Assembly: GCA_910587705.1 (NCBI GenBank)
Contig: CAJUMX010000011.1
Location: 44,065-108,064 of the forward strand
Direction of reading: 5' to 3'
Length of the DNA stretch: 64,000 nucleotides
Source: an uncultured Oscillibacter sp.
GTDB lineage: Bacteria; Bacillota; Clostridia; Oscillospirales; Oscillospiraceae
Shown: positions 47,832-56,211 of the stretch, one piece after another
Layout: each line of letters starts with the position of its first letter
How positions within the stretch are numbered: position 1 is the first letter of the stretch
Notes under the pieces: model-generated
Database searches by the model: none
What the model saw: the letters and a program-made list of their open reading frames with translations, nothing else
What the model was told of the DNA's origin: nothing
Translations under genes and position numbers: made by a program

Positions 47832-48062
47832 TCAGGCCTTGTGGGCCTCCAGGTACTTCACGATGTCGCCCACGGTTTTCAGGGTCTCCACATCGGCGTC
47901 GTCGATGGTGATTCCGCTGGCCTCCTCCAGGGCCATGACCAGCTCCACCGCCGCCAGGGAATCCGCCCCCAGGTCGTCGGACAAAGATGCCTCCAGCGTC
48001 ACCTGCTCCGCCTCGCAGCCCAGGGTCTCCACGATGATATCACGCACTTTCTCGAATTCCAT
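47832..48062 (-). CDS. acpP: Acyl carrier protein (fatty-acid operon copy)
   Basis: This 76-residue protein is a second ACP, with S35 in DLGADSLAAVE as phosphopantetheine site. It is clearly divergent from the plsX-linked copy at 4327-4575. As first gene of the operon it is directly downstream of the palindromic operator. Having its own ACP may dedicate this copy to chain elongation. Confidence 0.95.
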   Translation of the reverse strand: MEFEKVRDIIVETLGCEAEQVTLEASLSDDLGADSLAAVELVMALEEASGITIDDADVETLKTVGDIVKYLEAHKA

Positions 48063-48089
48063 TTGAGCTTCTCCTTGCTTGTCGAAATA

Positions 48090-48129
48090 TCAATTATTTT
48101 AACTAAAAATTTTTAATTAAAATAATTGA
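48090..48129 (-). promoter_or_regulatory. Large AT-rich palindromic operator of the fatty-acid operon
   Basis: Two perfect 13-nt arms (48090-48102 and 48117-48129, TCAATTATTTTAA and its complement) flank a 14-nt spacer that is itself palindromic (TAAAAATTTTTA). The dyad starts a few nucleotides after the -10 box and covers the transcript start. The sequence type and position suit MarR/FabT binding. In RNA it could also form a hairpin. Confidence 0.82.
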
Positions 48130-48133
48130 ACTT

Positions 48134-48162
48134 ATTTTACACAGGAGGTTCCCGGTTGTCAA
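48134..48162 (-). promoter_or_regulatory. Fatty-acid operon promoter
   Basis: Minus-strand TTGACA (48157-48162) and TAAAAT (48134-48139) are 17 nt apart. The only other promoter found before the end of the 10-kb operon is the marR promoter. Confidence 0.87.
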
Positions 48163-48208
48163 GGAAAATTTTCACGGATCAGCCCTTTCCTTTTTTGTGA
48201 AAATCTTA

Positions 48209-48214
48209 TATAAT
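48209..48214 (+). promoter_or_regulatory. Probable -10 box of trkAH
   Basis: A perfect TATAAT lies 63 nt before the trkA start, but the -35 region (TTTCCT at 48186-48191, 17 nt away) is poor. It may need an activator, which is compatible with control by a regulator such as the KdpE-like protein. The divergent leader is too short for a c-di-AMP riboswitch. Confidence 0.5.
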
Positions 48215-48276
48215 CAGTCTGTTATCCAGTACCATATCCGGGGCTCTCTCCCCGGCCTGTCTTTTAGGAGGCGTAC

Positions 48277-49647
48277 ATGAAAATCATCATCGTGGGCGCG
48301 GGCAAGGTGGGCTCCGCCCTGACCCAGCAGCTTTCCGCCGACGGGCACAACGTCACCGTGGTGGACCAGGACCCCCGGCTCATCGACAGCATTATCAACA
48401 TTTACGATGTCATGGGAGTCTGTGGCAACGGAGCCGTGTACAGCGTGCAGAAAGAGGCGGAGGTGGAAAAGGCGGAGCTTTTGATTGCCACCACCTCCAG
48501 CGACGAGCTGAACATCCTCTCCTGCCTGGTGGCCAAAAAGCTGGGGGTCAATCACACCATTGCCCGCATCCGCAACCCCGAATACGAAAAGCAGCTCCGC
48601 TTCATGCGGGACGAGCTAGGTCTATCCATGGTCATCAACCCGGAGCGGGCCGCCGCCCGGGAGATTGCCCGGGTACTCCGCTTCCCCGCCGCCATGAAGG
48701 TGGAATCCTTCTCCAAGGGGCGGCTGGAGCTGGTGGAATACCGCCTTCCCGCCGACTCCGCCCTGGATGGACTTCCCCTGGCGGACCTGTACCGAAATAT
48801 CCGGGTCCGGGTGCTGATCTGCGCCGTGGCCCGGAAGGGCGAGACCATCATCCCCTCCGGCGACTTCGTTCTCCGGGCGGGGGACAAGATTTACCTCACC
48901 TCCTCCCCGGATCAGCTGGCCCAGTTCTTCCGGCACCTGGGGGTCTTTCGCTCCAAGGCGTCCACCGTCATGATCGTGGGCGCTAGCAAGATCTGCTATT
49001 ACCTCACCAGCGAGCTTTTGAACATGGGCATGTCCGTGAAAATCATCGACCGGGACGAGCAGCGCTGCATCCAGATGGGCGAGCAGCTCCCCAAGGCTCT
49101 GGTCATCGTGGGAGACGGCACGGACACGGACCTGCTCCACGAGGAGGGCATCGGCCAGACGGACGCCTTTGTAGCCATCACTGGCATCGACGAGGCCAAC
49201 ATCTTAATGTCTATGTGCGCCTCCAAGGAGTCGGGGAACCACTGCAAGGTGGTGGCAAAGATCAACCGGAAGTCCCTGGTGGACCTGGTAAGCGCCGAGA
49301 GCATGATCGACAGCGTGATTTCCGCCCGGTCCACCACCACGGAGCTCATCGTCCAGTACGTCCGGGCCATGGAGAGCGCCGAGGGCGCCAAGATCAAGAC
49401 CCTTCACCGGCTGGTGGACGGGGCGGTGGAGGCTCTGGAGTTCGGCGTGGGGCCGGACGTGCCCTTCATCGGCGTGCCCCTGAAAAACCTGAAGCTCCGC
49501 AACGGCCTGCTGCTGGCGGGCATCGTCCAGCGGAACGGAAAGATTGTCATTCCCTCCGGCAACGACTGTCTCAGCCTGGGGGACGACGTGATCGTGGTCA
49601 CCACGGACACCTCCCTCCAAGACATCCACGATATCTGCCGGGAGTAA
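48277..49647 (+). CDS. trkA: Trk-type potassium uptake regulatory subunit TrkA
   Basis: This 456-residue peripheral membrane protein gates the TrkH channel in response to nucleotides. It has two RCK units, each with a Rossmann NAD-binding domain (IIIVGAGKVGSALTQ near residue 2 and VMIVGASKICYYL near 231) and a C-terminal RCK_C domain. AGGAGG precedes the ATG. It is followed after 15 nt by trkH. Confidence 0.96.
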   Translation: MKIIIVGAGKVGSALTQQLSADGHNVTVVDQDPRLIDSIINIYDVMGVCGNGAVYSVQKEAEVEKAELLIATTSSDELNILSCLVAKKLGVNHTIARIRNPEYEKQLRFMRDELGLSMVINPERAAAREIARVLRFPAAMKVESFSKGRLELVEYRLPADSALDGLPLADLYRNIRVRVLICAVARKGETIIPSGDFVLRAGDKIYLTSSPDQLAQFFRHLGVFRSKASTVMIVGASKICYYLTSELLNMGMSVKIIDRDEQRCIQMGEQLPKALVIVGDGTDTDLLHEEGIGQTDAFVAITGIDEANILMSMCASKESGNHCKVVAKINRKSLVDLVSAESMIDSVISARSTTTELIVQYVRAMESAEGAKIKTLHRLVDGAVEALEFGVGPDVPFIGVPLKNLKLRNGLLLAGIVQRNGKIVIPSGNDCLSLGDDVIVVTTDTSLQDIHDICRE

Positions 49648-49662
49648 GGGAGGGAACGACGC

Positions 49663-51117
49663 TTGAATTATCAAATGATCGGCTTCGTCATCGGACGAAT
49701 TCTCTGGACGGAGGCGGCGCTGCTGCTGCTGCCCGCCCTGGTGACGCTGCTGTACGGGGAACCGGCGCTTCCCTTTCTGGGGCCCATCCTGCTCCTTTTG
49801 ATCGCGGGCCTCCCCTTCCGCAAAAAGCCCAAGCAGACCTCCCTCTACGCCCGGGACGGTTTTGCCGTGGTGGCTCTGGCCTGGGTGCTGATGAGCGCCT
49901 TCGGGGCCCTGCCCTTCCTCATCTCCGGGTATATTCCCAGCTTTGTGGACGCCTTTTTTGAAACCGTCTCCGGCTTCACCACCACCGGAGCCACCATTCT
50001 CACGGCGGTGGAGCCTCTGAGCCAGGGAACTCTCTTCTGGCGGAGCTTCACCCACTGGATCGGCGGCATGGGCGTGCTGGTCTTTGTCATGGCGGTATTG
50101 CCCATGACGGACGGCCACGGGATGCACCTGCTCCGGGCGGAGATGCCGGGGCCGTCGGTGGGGAAGCTGGTAAGCCGTATGAGCGACACCGCCAAGATTC
50201 TCTACGGTATCTACCTGGTCATGACCCTCGTTGAAATCGCCCTGCTGGTGGTGGGGGGCATGCCCCTCTTCGACTCCTGCATCCACGCCTTCGGCTCTGC
50301 GGGCACCGGCGGTTTCAGCAACAAAAACCTCAGCGTCGGGGCCTATGACAACGCCTATTTTGATGTGGTCATCGGAATTTTCATGCTGCTTTTCGGCGTG
50401 AATTTTAACCTCTATTACTTCCTCCTGGTCCGCCGGTTCCGGGACGTGTTCCGCTCCGAAGAGCTGTGGGCCTACGCGGCCATTGTGGGCGCGTCGGTGG
50501 TGGCCATCGCCGTGGACATTCTCCACATGTACGAGTCCTTTGCCCAGAGCCTCCGTTACTCCTTCTTCCAGGTGGCCTCCATCATCACCACCACCGGCTA
50601 TGCCACGGCGGACTTCAACCTCTGGCCCACCTTCTCCAAGGGCATTTTGGTGGTGCTGATGTTCATTGGGGCCTGTGCCGGGTCCACCGGTGGCGGCATC
50701 AAGGTGGCCCGGATTGTCATTTTGGCCAAGACCTCCTGGGGGGACATGCGGAAGATGCTCCACCCCAACGCCGTTACCACCACCCGGTTTGAGGGCAAGG
50801 CCCTGACGGACAAGCATATCCGCAGCGTCCACCTCTTCATCACGGTGTACTTGATCGTTTTCACAGTCTCCTTCCTGCTTTTGAGCCTCAACGGATTCGA
50901 CATTGTGACCACCTTCACCGCTGTAACGGCCTGCATCAACAACATCGGCCCGGGTTTGGAGGTGGTGGGACCCATGGGGAATTTCGCCGGATTTGCCTGG
51001 TGGTCCAAGCTGCTGCTGTCCTTTGACATGCTGGTGGGCCGCCTGGAGATTTTCCCCATGCTGCTGCTGTTCGCCCCTTCCATCTGGCAGCGGCGGCGGA
51101 TTATCCGGCGGATGTGA
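49663..51117 (+). CDS. trkH: Trk-type potassium channel subunit TrkH
   Basis: This 484-residue membrane protein has four M1-P-M2 repeats, each with a selectivity-filter glycine: SGFTTTGATI, GSAGTGGFSN, ITTTGYATAD and CINNIGPG. The TTG start at 49663 has GGAGGG 8 nt upstream; an ATG at 49675 is the alternative but too far from the ribosome-binding site. With TrkA it imports K+, possibly under the short KdpD/KdpE pair at 24.5 kb. Confidence 0.95.
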   Translation: MNYQMIGFVIGRILWTEAALLLLPALVTLLYGEPALPFLGPILLLLIAGLPFRKKPKQTSLYARDGFAVVALAWVLMSAFGALPFLISGYIPSFVDAFFETVSGFTTTGATILTAVEPLSQGTLFWRSFTHWIGGMGVLVFVMAVLPMTDGHGMHLLRAEMPGPSVGKLVSRMSDTAKILYGIYLVMTLVEIALLVVGGMPLFDSCIHAFGSAGTGGFSNKNLSVGAYDNAYFDVVIGIFMLLFGVNFNLYYFLLVRRFRDVFRSEELWAYAAIVGASVVAIAVDILHMYESFAQSLRYSFFQVASIITTTGYATADFNLWPTFSKGILVVLMFIGACAGSTGGGIKVARIVILAKTSWGDMRKMLHPNAVTTTRFEGKALTDKHIRSVHLFITVYLIVFTVSFLLLSLNGFDIVTTFTAVTACINNIGPGLEVVGPMGNFAGFAWWSKLLLSFDMLVGRLEIFPMLLLFAPSIWQRRRIIRRM

Positions 51118-51178
51118 ATTCCCCGGTCCTCCTGACATTCCGTTATGGAAACAACCTATTAGAAAGGTTAGGAAACCC

Positions 51179-51376
51179 ATGAAAGCTCTCATAACATTCA
51201 GTTTCATTGGCTTGGGGGTCATGTTCCTCTACTGGGTATGGATTGCCTGGTTCCCCTCTTTCTTCAGCGGCTTGGCGCAAGACGAGGCCCTGCTTGTTGG
51301 CACAGGCTTTTTCCTGTCCTTTGAAATGGTTATTTTAGCGGGCGTTATCCTCTCGGAAATGAAGAAGAAACCGTAG
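51179..51376 (+). CDS. 65-aa two-helix membrane protein
   Basis: This small protein has two hydrophobic helices (about residues 3-27 and 38-58) joined by a short loop (SGLAQDEA) and ends in a basic tail KKKP. AAAGG and AGGAAA lie just before the ATG at 51179. It is 61 nt after trkH and may be cotranscribed, as an accessory peptide. I do not recognise a family. Confidence 0.65.
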   Translation: MKALITFSFIGLGVMFLYWVWIAWFPSFFSGLAQDEALLVGTGFFLSFEMVILAGVILSEMKKKP

Positions 51377-51405
51377 CTTTTGGTTTTCCGCTGGCGGCAC
51401 AGGCC

Positions 51406-51445
51406 AAAAAAGGGCCCCAGGGCGTACTGCCCTGGGGCCTTTTTC
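51406..51445. terminator. Bidirectional terminator between the 65-aa gene and valS
   Basis: An 11-bp stem (51413-51423 with 51429-51439) has A and T tracts on its two sides, so it can end transcription in both directions. Confidence 0.92.
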
Positions 51446-51467
51446 TCAATCTGCAATTCTATGCGGT

Positions 51468-54119
51468 TCAGTTCCCCAGTGCCCTGGCGGACTCCTCCAG
51501 CTTGGCGATGAGCTCCCGGAACTTCTCCGCCTTCTCCTTCTCGGCGTTCACCACCGCCTCCGGGGCCCGGGAGACAAATTTTTCGTTGGAGAGCTTCTGC
51601 TCCACAATCCGCAGGCCGTTCTCCGCCTTTTCCTTCTCCTTGGCGATGCGCTCCCGCTCCGCCGCCAAATCCACCAGCTCGCTGAGAGGCAGATAGGCCG
51701 TGGCGTTGTGGGTGACGATGCTCACTTGGCCCGTGAGGTCCGCCGGGGCCTCCGCCGCGAAACGCACCTGGGAGGCAAAGGCCAGCCGCTGGAGGAAGTG
51801 GAGGCCCTGCTCATAGGGCTCGGGCGCGGCGGTGACCAGCAGCACCTCCGCCTTTTTGGAGGGGGGCACGTTCATCTCCGCCCGGCGGGCCCGGATGGCC
51901 TTGATGGTGTCCATAACCGCCTCCATGGCGGCCTCCTCCTTGGGGAAGCGCAGGGCCGCGCTATACTCCGGCCACCGGGACAGCATCAGGAACTTGTCCC
52001 CGGCGCCCGCCCGCTTGGGCAGGGCCTGGAAAATCTCCTCGGTGATGAAGGGCATGAAGGGGTGCAGCAGCTTCAAAAGCTCCGTCAGCACGTAGCAAAG
52101 GACATTTCGGGCGGTAGACTTCGCCGCCTCGTCCTCCCCGTTCAGCCGGGTTTTCGTCAGCTCGATATACCAGTCGCAGTAGGTGTCCCACAGGAAGTCG
52201 TAAACCTTGGCGGAGGCCACGCCGATCTCGTAGCTGTCCAGGTTCTCCGTGACCTCCTTCACCAGGGTGTTCAGCTTGGAGAGGACCCACTTGTCCTCCC
52301 GATCCAAGTCCTCCGCCGCCGGGAGGTCATAGGTCTCCAAATCCCCCAGGTTCATCATGACGAAGCGGCTGGCGTTCCAGACCTTGTTGGCGAAGTTCCG
52401 CATGGCCTCGCACTTTTCCGTGTAGAAGCGCATATCGTTTCCGGGGGAATTTCCGGTGATGAGGTTGAACCGCAGGGCGTCCGCGCCATAGGTCTCCGCC
52501 ACCTCCAGGGGGTCGATGCCGTTGCCCAGGGACTTGGACATCTTGCGGCCCTTGTCGTCCCGGACCAGGCCGTGGATGAGGACGGTGTGGAAGGGGATTT
52601 TCTTCATCTGCTCGCAGCCGGAGAAGATCATCCGGGAGACCCAGAAGAAGATGATGTCGTAGCCGGTGACCATGACGGAGGTGGGGTAATAGAAATCCAG
52701 GTCCTCCGTCTTTTCCGGCCAGCCCAGGGTGGAGAAGGGCCACAGAGCGGAGCTGAACCAGGTGTCCAGCACGTCCGGGTCCCGGGTCAGGTGCGCGCTT
52801 CCGCACTGTTCGCACTTTGTCGGGTCCTCCCGGCTGACGTTAATGTGTCCGCAGTCGTCACAGTACCAGGCGGGAATCTGGTGGCCCCACCAGAGCTGGC
52901 GGGAGATGCACCAGTCGTGGACGTTCTCCATCCAGTTGGTGTAGGTCTTGCTGAACCGCTCGGGGACGAACTTCACCTCGCCCTCCCGGACCACCCGGAG
53001 GGCCTCTTTCGCCAGGGGCTCCATCTTCACGAACCACTGGGCGGAGATCAGGGGCTCCACGTCGTTGTGGCAGCGGTAGCAGGTGCCCACGTTGTGGCTG
53101 TAGGGCTCGGTTTTCACGAGATACCTCTGCTCCTCCAGGTCTTTCACAATGGCCTTCCGGCATTCATAGCGGTCCATCCCGTTGTAGGGCCCGCCGTTTT
53201 TGTTGATTTTCCCGTCGTCCCCGATGCAGCGGATCACCTCCAGGTTGTGCCGGAGGCCCACTTCGAAGTCGTTGGGGTCGTGGGCGGGGGTCATCTTCAC
53301 CGCGCCGGTGCCGAAGCCCAGCTCCACGTACTCGTCCGCTACAATGGGGATTTCCCGGTTCATGATGGGCAGGATGCAGGTTTTGCCGACGAGGTGCCGG
53401 AAGCGCTCGTCCTCCGGGTTCACGGCAACGCCGGTGTCGCCCATCATGGTCTCGGGCCGGGTGGTGGCCACCACCAGATCGCCGGACCCGTCGGTGAGGG
53501 GATAGCGGATGTGCCAGAGGTGGCCGGGCTTGTCCTGATACTCCACCTCCGCGTCGGAGAGGGCGGTGACGCAGTGGGGGCACCAGTTGATAATGCGGCT
53601 GCCCTTGTAGATGAGGCCCTTGTCGTACAGCTCGCAGAAGGTCTCCCGGACGGCCTTGGAGCAGCCCTCGTCCATGGTGAAGCGGGACCGGGACCAGTCG
53701 CAGGACACGCCCATTTTCTTCTGCTGCGCCACAATGCGCCCGCCGTACTCCTCCTTCCACTTCCAGACCCGCTGGAGGAACTTCTCCCGGCCCAGGTCAT
53801 AGCGGGTCAGGCCCTCCTTGGTGCGCAGCTCCTCCTCCACCTTGATCTGAGTGGCGATGCCGGCGTGGTCCACGCCGGGGACCCAGAGGGCGGCGTAGCC
53901 CTGCATCCGCTTGAAGCGGGTGAGGATGTCCTGGAGGGTGCAGTCCAGGGCGTGGCCCATGTGGAGCTGTCCCGTGACGTTGGGGGGCGGCATGACGATG
54001 GAGAAGGGTTTTTTCGCGGGGTCCGGGTCGCCCCGGAAGCACCCGGCGTTCTCCCACGCCTCGTAGACGCGGCTCTCCACCTGCTGGGGTTCGTAGACTT
54101 TCGGCAGTTCTTTTTTCAT
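51468..54119 (-). CDS. valS: Valyl-tRNA synthetase
   Basis: This 883-residue class I synthetase charges tRNA-Val. The HIGH motif is in PPPNVTGQLHMGHALD (about 44-59), KMSKS is at GRKMSKSLGNG (near 526), and the connective editing domain lies between. The zinc-like CDDCGH/CEQCG segment near 425-450 and the C-terminal coiled coil (about 815-880) are normal. AGGAG precedes the ATG. It is the last gene behind a Val-specifier T-box leader, with two membrane-protein genes in between. Confidence 0.98.
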   Translation of the reverse strand: MKKELPKVYEPQQVESRVYEAWENAGCFRGDPDPAKKPFSIVMPPPNVTGQLHMGHALDCTLQDILTRFKRMQGYAALWVPGVDHAGIATQIKVEEELRTKEGLTRYDLGREKFLQRVWKWKEEYGGRIVAQQKKMGVSCDWSRSRFTMDEGCSKAVRETFCELYDKGLIYKGSRIINWCPHCVTALSDAEVEYQDKPGHLWHIRYPLTDGSGDLVVATTRPETMMGDTGVAVNPEDERFRHLVGKTCILPIMNREIPIVADEYVELGFGTGAVKMTPAHDPNDFEVGLRHNLEVIRCIGDDGKINKNGGPYNGMDRYECRKAIVKDLEEQRYLVKTEPYSHNVGTCYRCHNDVEPLISAQWFVKMEPLAKEALRVVREGEVKFVPERFSKTYTNWMENVHDWCISRQLWWGHQIPAWYCDDCGHINVSREDPTKCEQCGSAHLTRDPDVLDTWFSSALWPFSTLGWPEKTEDLDFYYPTSVMVTGYDIIFFWVSRMIFSGCEQMKKIPFHTVLIHGLVRDDKGRKMSKSLGNGIDPLEVAETYGADALRFNLITGNSPGNDMRFYTEKCEAMRNFANKVWNASRFVMMNLGDLETYDLPAAEDLDREDKWVLSKLNTLVKEVTENLDSYEIGVASAKVYDFLWDTYCDWYIELTKTRLNGEDEAAKSTARNVLCYVLTELLKLLHPFMPFITEEIFQALPKRAGAGDKFLMLSRWPEYSAALRFPKEEAAMEAVMDTIKAIRARRAEMNVPPSKKAEVLLVTAAPEPYEQGLHFLQRLAFASQVRFAAEAPADLTGQVSIVTHNATAYLPLSELVDLAAERERIAKEKEKAENGLRIVEQKLSNEKFVSRAPEAVVNAEKEKAEKFRELIAKLEESARALGN

Positions 54120-54151
54120 ATTGATTTCTCCTATTCTGTAAACTTGTATTC

Positions 54152-54676
54152 TTACTTGATATATGCCATCGGCTTTCCGGTTTTTTCGGTGATGAAGGTC
54201 CGGAACTCCTCGACTGTGCCGCCGCTCAGGGAAGCTTTGTCATAAATCTGTCCATGCTGGCGGCTGAACAGGATCACAAAGTAATCCGCTGTCTCGCACA
54301 CCTGCCGGACCGCCTCATAGTGAAATTCCGTGGCCGCCACCTCGGTCGTTGAGGTATAGCTCTCCTCCGTAAAGACACACTTCGCAAACGATGTTCCAGA
54401 CAGCAGCTTCTTTTTGGCAAAGAAGGCATTGACCTGATCCTCGGTAAACAATATCGCGATCAATATCACGCCGACGCCGCAGTTCAGGGTATCCAGAATG
54501 GTCCACGGTTCGCCCAGAAGCCGCTGCGCGGCAATCAGCAGGATCGCCAGTGCCACGATACACCAGCCAAATATATGGCTCCTCCGGCTGCTCTTTTTCC
54601 GAATCGTCTTACGCAGGGCCCGGGCCATAGCCGTCAATCCCTTTTGATCATATCTTGTCTCAAACTGAAATTCCAT
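54152..54676 (-). CDS. YcxB-like membrane protein, copy 2
   Basis: This 174-residue protein has two membrane helices (about residues 36-56 and 60-80) followed by a beta-rich cytoplasmic domain ending in SGGTVEEFRTFITEKTG. The pattern matches YcxB-like family proteins (unknown function). It is paralogous to the gene just upstream, from which it is separated by 2 nt, and precedes valS by 32 nt. GC content is lower than in neighbours. Its placement inside a T-box operon is unexpected. Confidence 0.82.
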   Translation of the reverse strand: MEFQFETRYDQKGLTAMARALRKTIRKKSSRRSHIFGWCIVALAILLIAAQRLLGEPWTILDTLNCGVGVILIAILFTEDQVNAFFAKKKLLSGTSFAKCVFTEESYTSTTEVAATEFHYEAVRQVCETADYFVILFSRQHGQIYDKASLSGGTVEEFRTFITEKTGKPMAYIK

Positions 54677-54678
54677 CC

Positions 54679-55230
54679 CTATTTTATCCTTTCCACAGGC
54701 CATCCAAATTCCTGTTCCAGGAAATCCCGAAACTCCTCCGCCGTTCCCCCGGAAAAGCCCCGCTTCGGCAGGAGCAAGGGCGGGCGGTCCTCAAAAAAGA
54801 GGTAAAACCGTCCTTCGTCCTCCCAAACGGCGGTGACGGAGGAATAGCCCAAACGAATCCTCTCGGCGGGGGCCCAAATGGAAAAGCAGCCGTCCCCGAA
54901 AAACACAATCCGAAGAGGGATATCCTGCCATTCTGGCGCGGGTATGGGCTTAAAAAACACAGAGGCCCGAAGATTCCAAGGCCAAATCACCGCCCAGGTA
55001 AGCAGCACACATATTAACGCAAATATCCCGGCGGGACTCCAGAAGCTTATTCCCATTCCTAACAGAATTTTCAGCCCAAAACACCACAAAGCCGTCACAT
55101 ACAGGCAAACAAATATTCGGCTGCCCCAACCTTCCTCGGGTTTATGAAGAGTCCTGCACCAGCGTTCAGCCGCCCTCCGGCACGCGGTCTCATCCTCCTT
55201 CGTCAGGGTCTCCCTTACCAAGAAAACCAT
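54679..55230 (-). CDS. YcxB-like membrane protein, copy 1
   Basis: This 183-residue protein has two membrane helices (about residues 33-55 and 58-78) and a C-terminal domain ending SGGTAEEFRDFLEQEFG, matching its neighbour. The start at 55230 has GGAGG 4 nt upstream, right after the T-box terminator; the longer frame to 55422 overlaps the T-box RNA and was rejected. Its expression should therefore depend on tRNA-Val charging. Confidence 0.8.
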   Translation of the reverse strand: MVFLVRETLTKEDETACRRAAERWCRTLHKPEEGWGSRIFVCLYVTALWCFGLKILLGMGISFWSPAGIFALICVLLTWAVIWPWNLRASVFFKPIPAPEWQDIPLRIVFFGDGCFSIWAPAERIRLGYSSVTAVWEDEGRFYLFFEDRPPLLLPKRGFSGGTAEEFRDFLEQEFGWPVERIK

Positions 55231-55239
55231 CCCGCCTCC

Positions 55240-55275
55240 AAAAAGAAAACCGCCCCAAGCCATCGGCTCAGGGCG
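55240..55275 (-). terminator. T-box terminator hairpin
   Basis: An 11-bp stem (55265-55275 with 55251-55261, two G-U pairs) is followed on the minus strand by a T-rich run. It competes with the antiterminator formed by the T-box sequence at 55287-55299. Confidence 0.9.
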
Positions 55276-55490
55276 AATCACAAATCCGCGGTACCACCTG
55301 AATTTCCCTTGCGGGACACTCGTCTCCCCTCTAACGGCGGGACCACCGTCGCGGCCTACTCTTCCTTCAGCCGCGCCGCTCCGGGACGACTTCCCCCGCC
55401 GCCTTGGGGACGCTCTCACCATCCGCGTCCTCTCTTGGCCTTGGCAGACCGGGTACTGCTTCCCTTCCTTGCGTTTACATGGACGCTAGT
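55276..55490 (-). ncRNA. T-box leader with valine specifier
   Basis: The minus-strand leader has the invariant T-box AGGTGGTACCGCG (55287-55299), an AG-bulge/apical region (AGAGAGGACG and GGTGAGAGCGTCC), and a specifier-loop motif GAA-GUC (GUC at 55388-55390). GUC is a valine codon, consistent with valS downstream. Uncharged tRNA-Val would stabilise the antiterminator and switch on the two YcxB-like genes and valS. Confidence 0.92.
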
Positions 55491-55516
55491 ATACTATCCT
55501 CGCCGGGAATTGTCAA
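55488..55516 (-). promoter_or_regulatory. Promoter of the T-box/valS operon
   Basis: Minus-strand TTGACA (55511-55516) and TATACT (55488-55493) are 17 nt apart. The -35 overlaps the last codons of sigE. Confidence 0.87.
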
Positions 55517-56211
55517 GAGAGGCGCAGGATTTCCTTCTTCAACCGGCTAATAATCCGCTTTTCCAGCCGGGAGATGTAAGACTGGGAGATGCCCAGCCGG
55601 TCCGCCACCTCCTTCTGGGTCTGCTCCTTCCCGCCCCCCAGGCCGAAGCGGAGGGTGATAATTTCCTTTTCCCGGGGGGACAGCGTGTTGATAGCCTGGG
55701 CCAGAAGGGAGCGGTCCACGTCCTCCTCAATGGGCCGCATCACCACGTCCTCGTCGGTGCCCAGCACGTCGGAGAGCAGCAGCTCGTTGCCGTCCCAGTC
55801 CGTATTCAGCGGCTCGTCGAAGGATACCTCCCCCCGGCGGGAGGCGTTCTTACGGAGGTACATGAGGATTTCATTTTCGATGCACCGGGAGGCGTAGGTG
55901 GCCAGCTTGATGTTCTTATCCGTCCGATAGGTCTCCACCGCCTTGATCAGGCCGATGGTCCCAATGGAGATCAGGTCCTCGATGTTGATACCCGTATTTT
56001 CAAACCGCCGGGCGATGTACACCACCAGCCGCAGGTTATGTTCGATCAGCTCCTGCCGGGCGGCCTCGTCCATGTTGGACAGCAGCTCCGCCTCCCGCTC
56101 CCGGGTTAGGGGCGGAGGCAGAGTGTCGCTGCCCCCGATATAATGAATCCCCGCCGAGGGCCAGAGCCCCAGCCGGATCAGCAGCCCTCTCAATTTTCCC
56201 AGCAGTTCCAT
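55513..56211 (-). CDS. sigE: Sporulation sigma factor SigE
   Basis: This 232-residue sigma-70-family factor directs early mother-cell transcription. The N-terminal pro-sequence (about residues 1-30, ending near HYIGGSDTLPPP) keeps it inactive until cleaved by SpoIIGA. Region 2 shows NLRLVVYIARRF and DLISIGTIGLIKAV; region 4 ends in the helix-turn-helix KEVADRLGISQSYISRLEKR. GGGAGGACG precedes the ATG. It is directly downstream of, and overlapped by, spoIIGA. Confidence 0.97.
   Translation of the reverse strand: MELLGKLRGLLIRLGLWPSAGIHYIGGSDTLPPPLTREREAELLSNMDEAARQELIEHNLRLVVYIARRFENTGINIEDLISIGTIGLIKAVETYRTDKNIKLATYASRCIENEILMYLRKNASRRGEVSFDEPLNTDWDGNELLLSDVLGTDEDVVMRPIEEDVDRSLLAQAINTLSPREKEIITLRFGLGGGKEQTQKEVADRLGISQSYISRLEKRIISRLKKEILRLS

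Noticed and set aside
48160..48276. c-di-AMP (ydaO) riboswitch before trkA
   Set aside because: The leader after the probable -10 is only about 60 nt and lacks the conserved core.
51708..54245. 845-codon frame antisense to valS
   Set aside because: Val/Gly/His-rich mirror of a conserved synthetase; no ribosome-binding site. valS is unambiguous.
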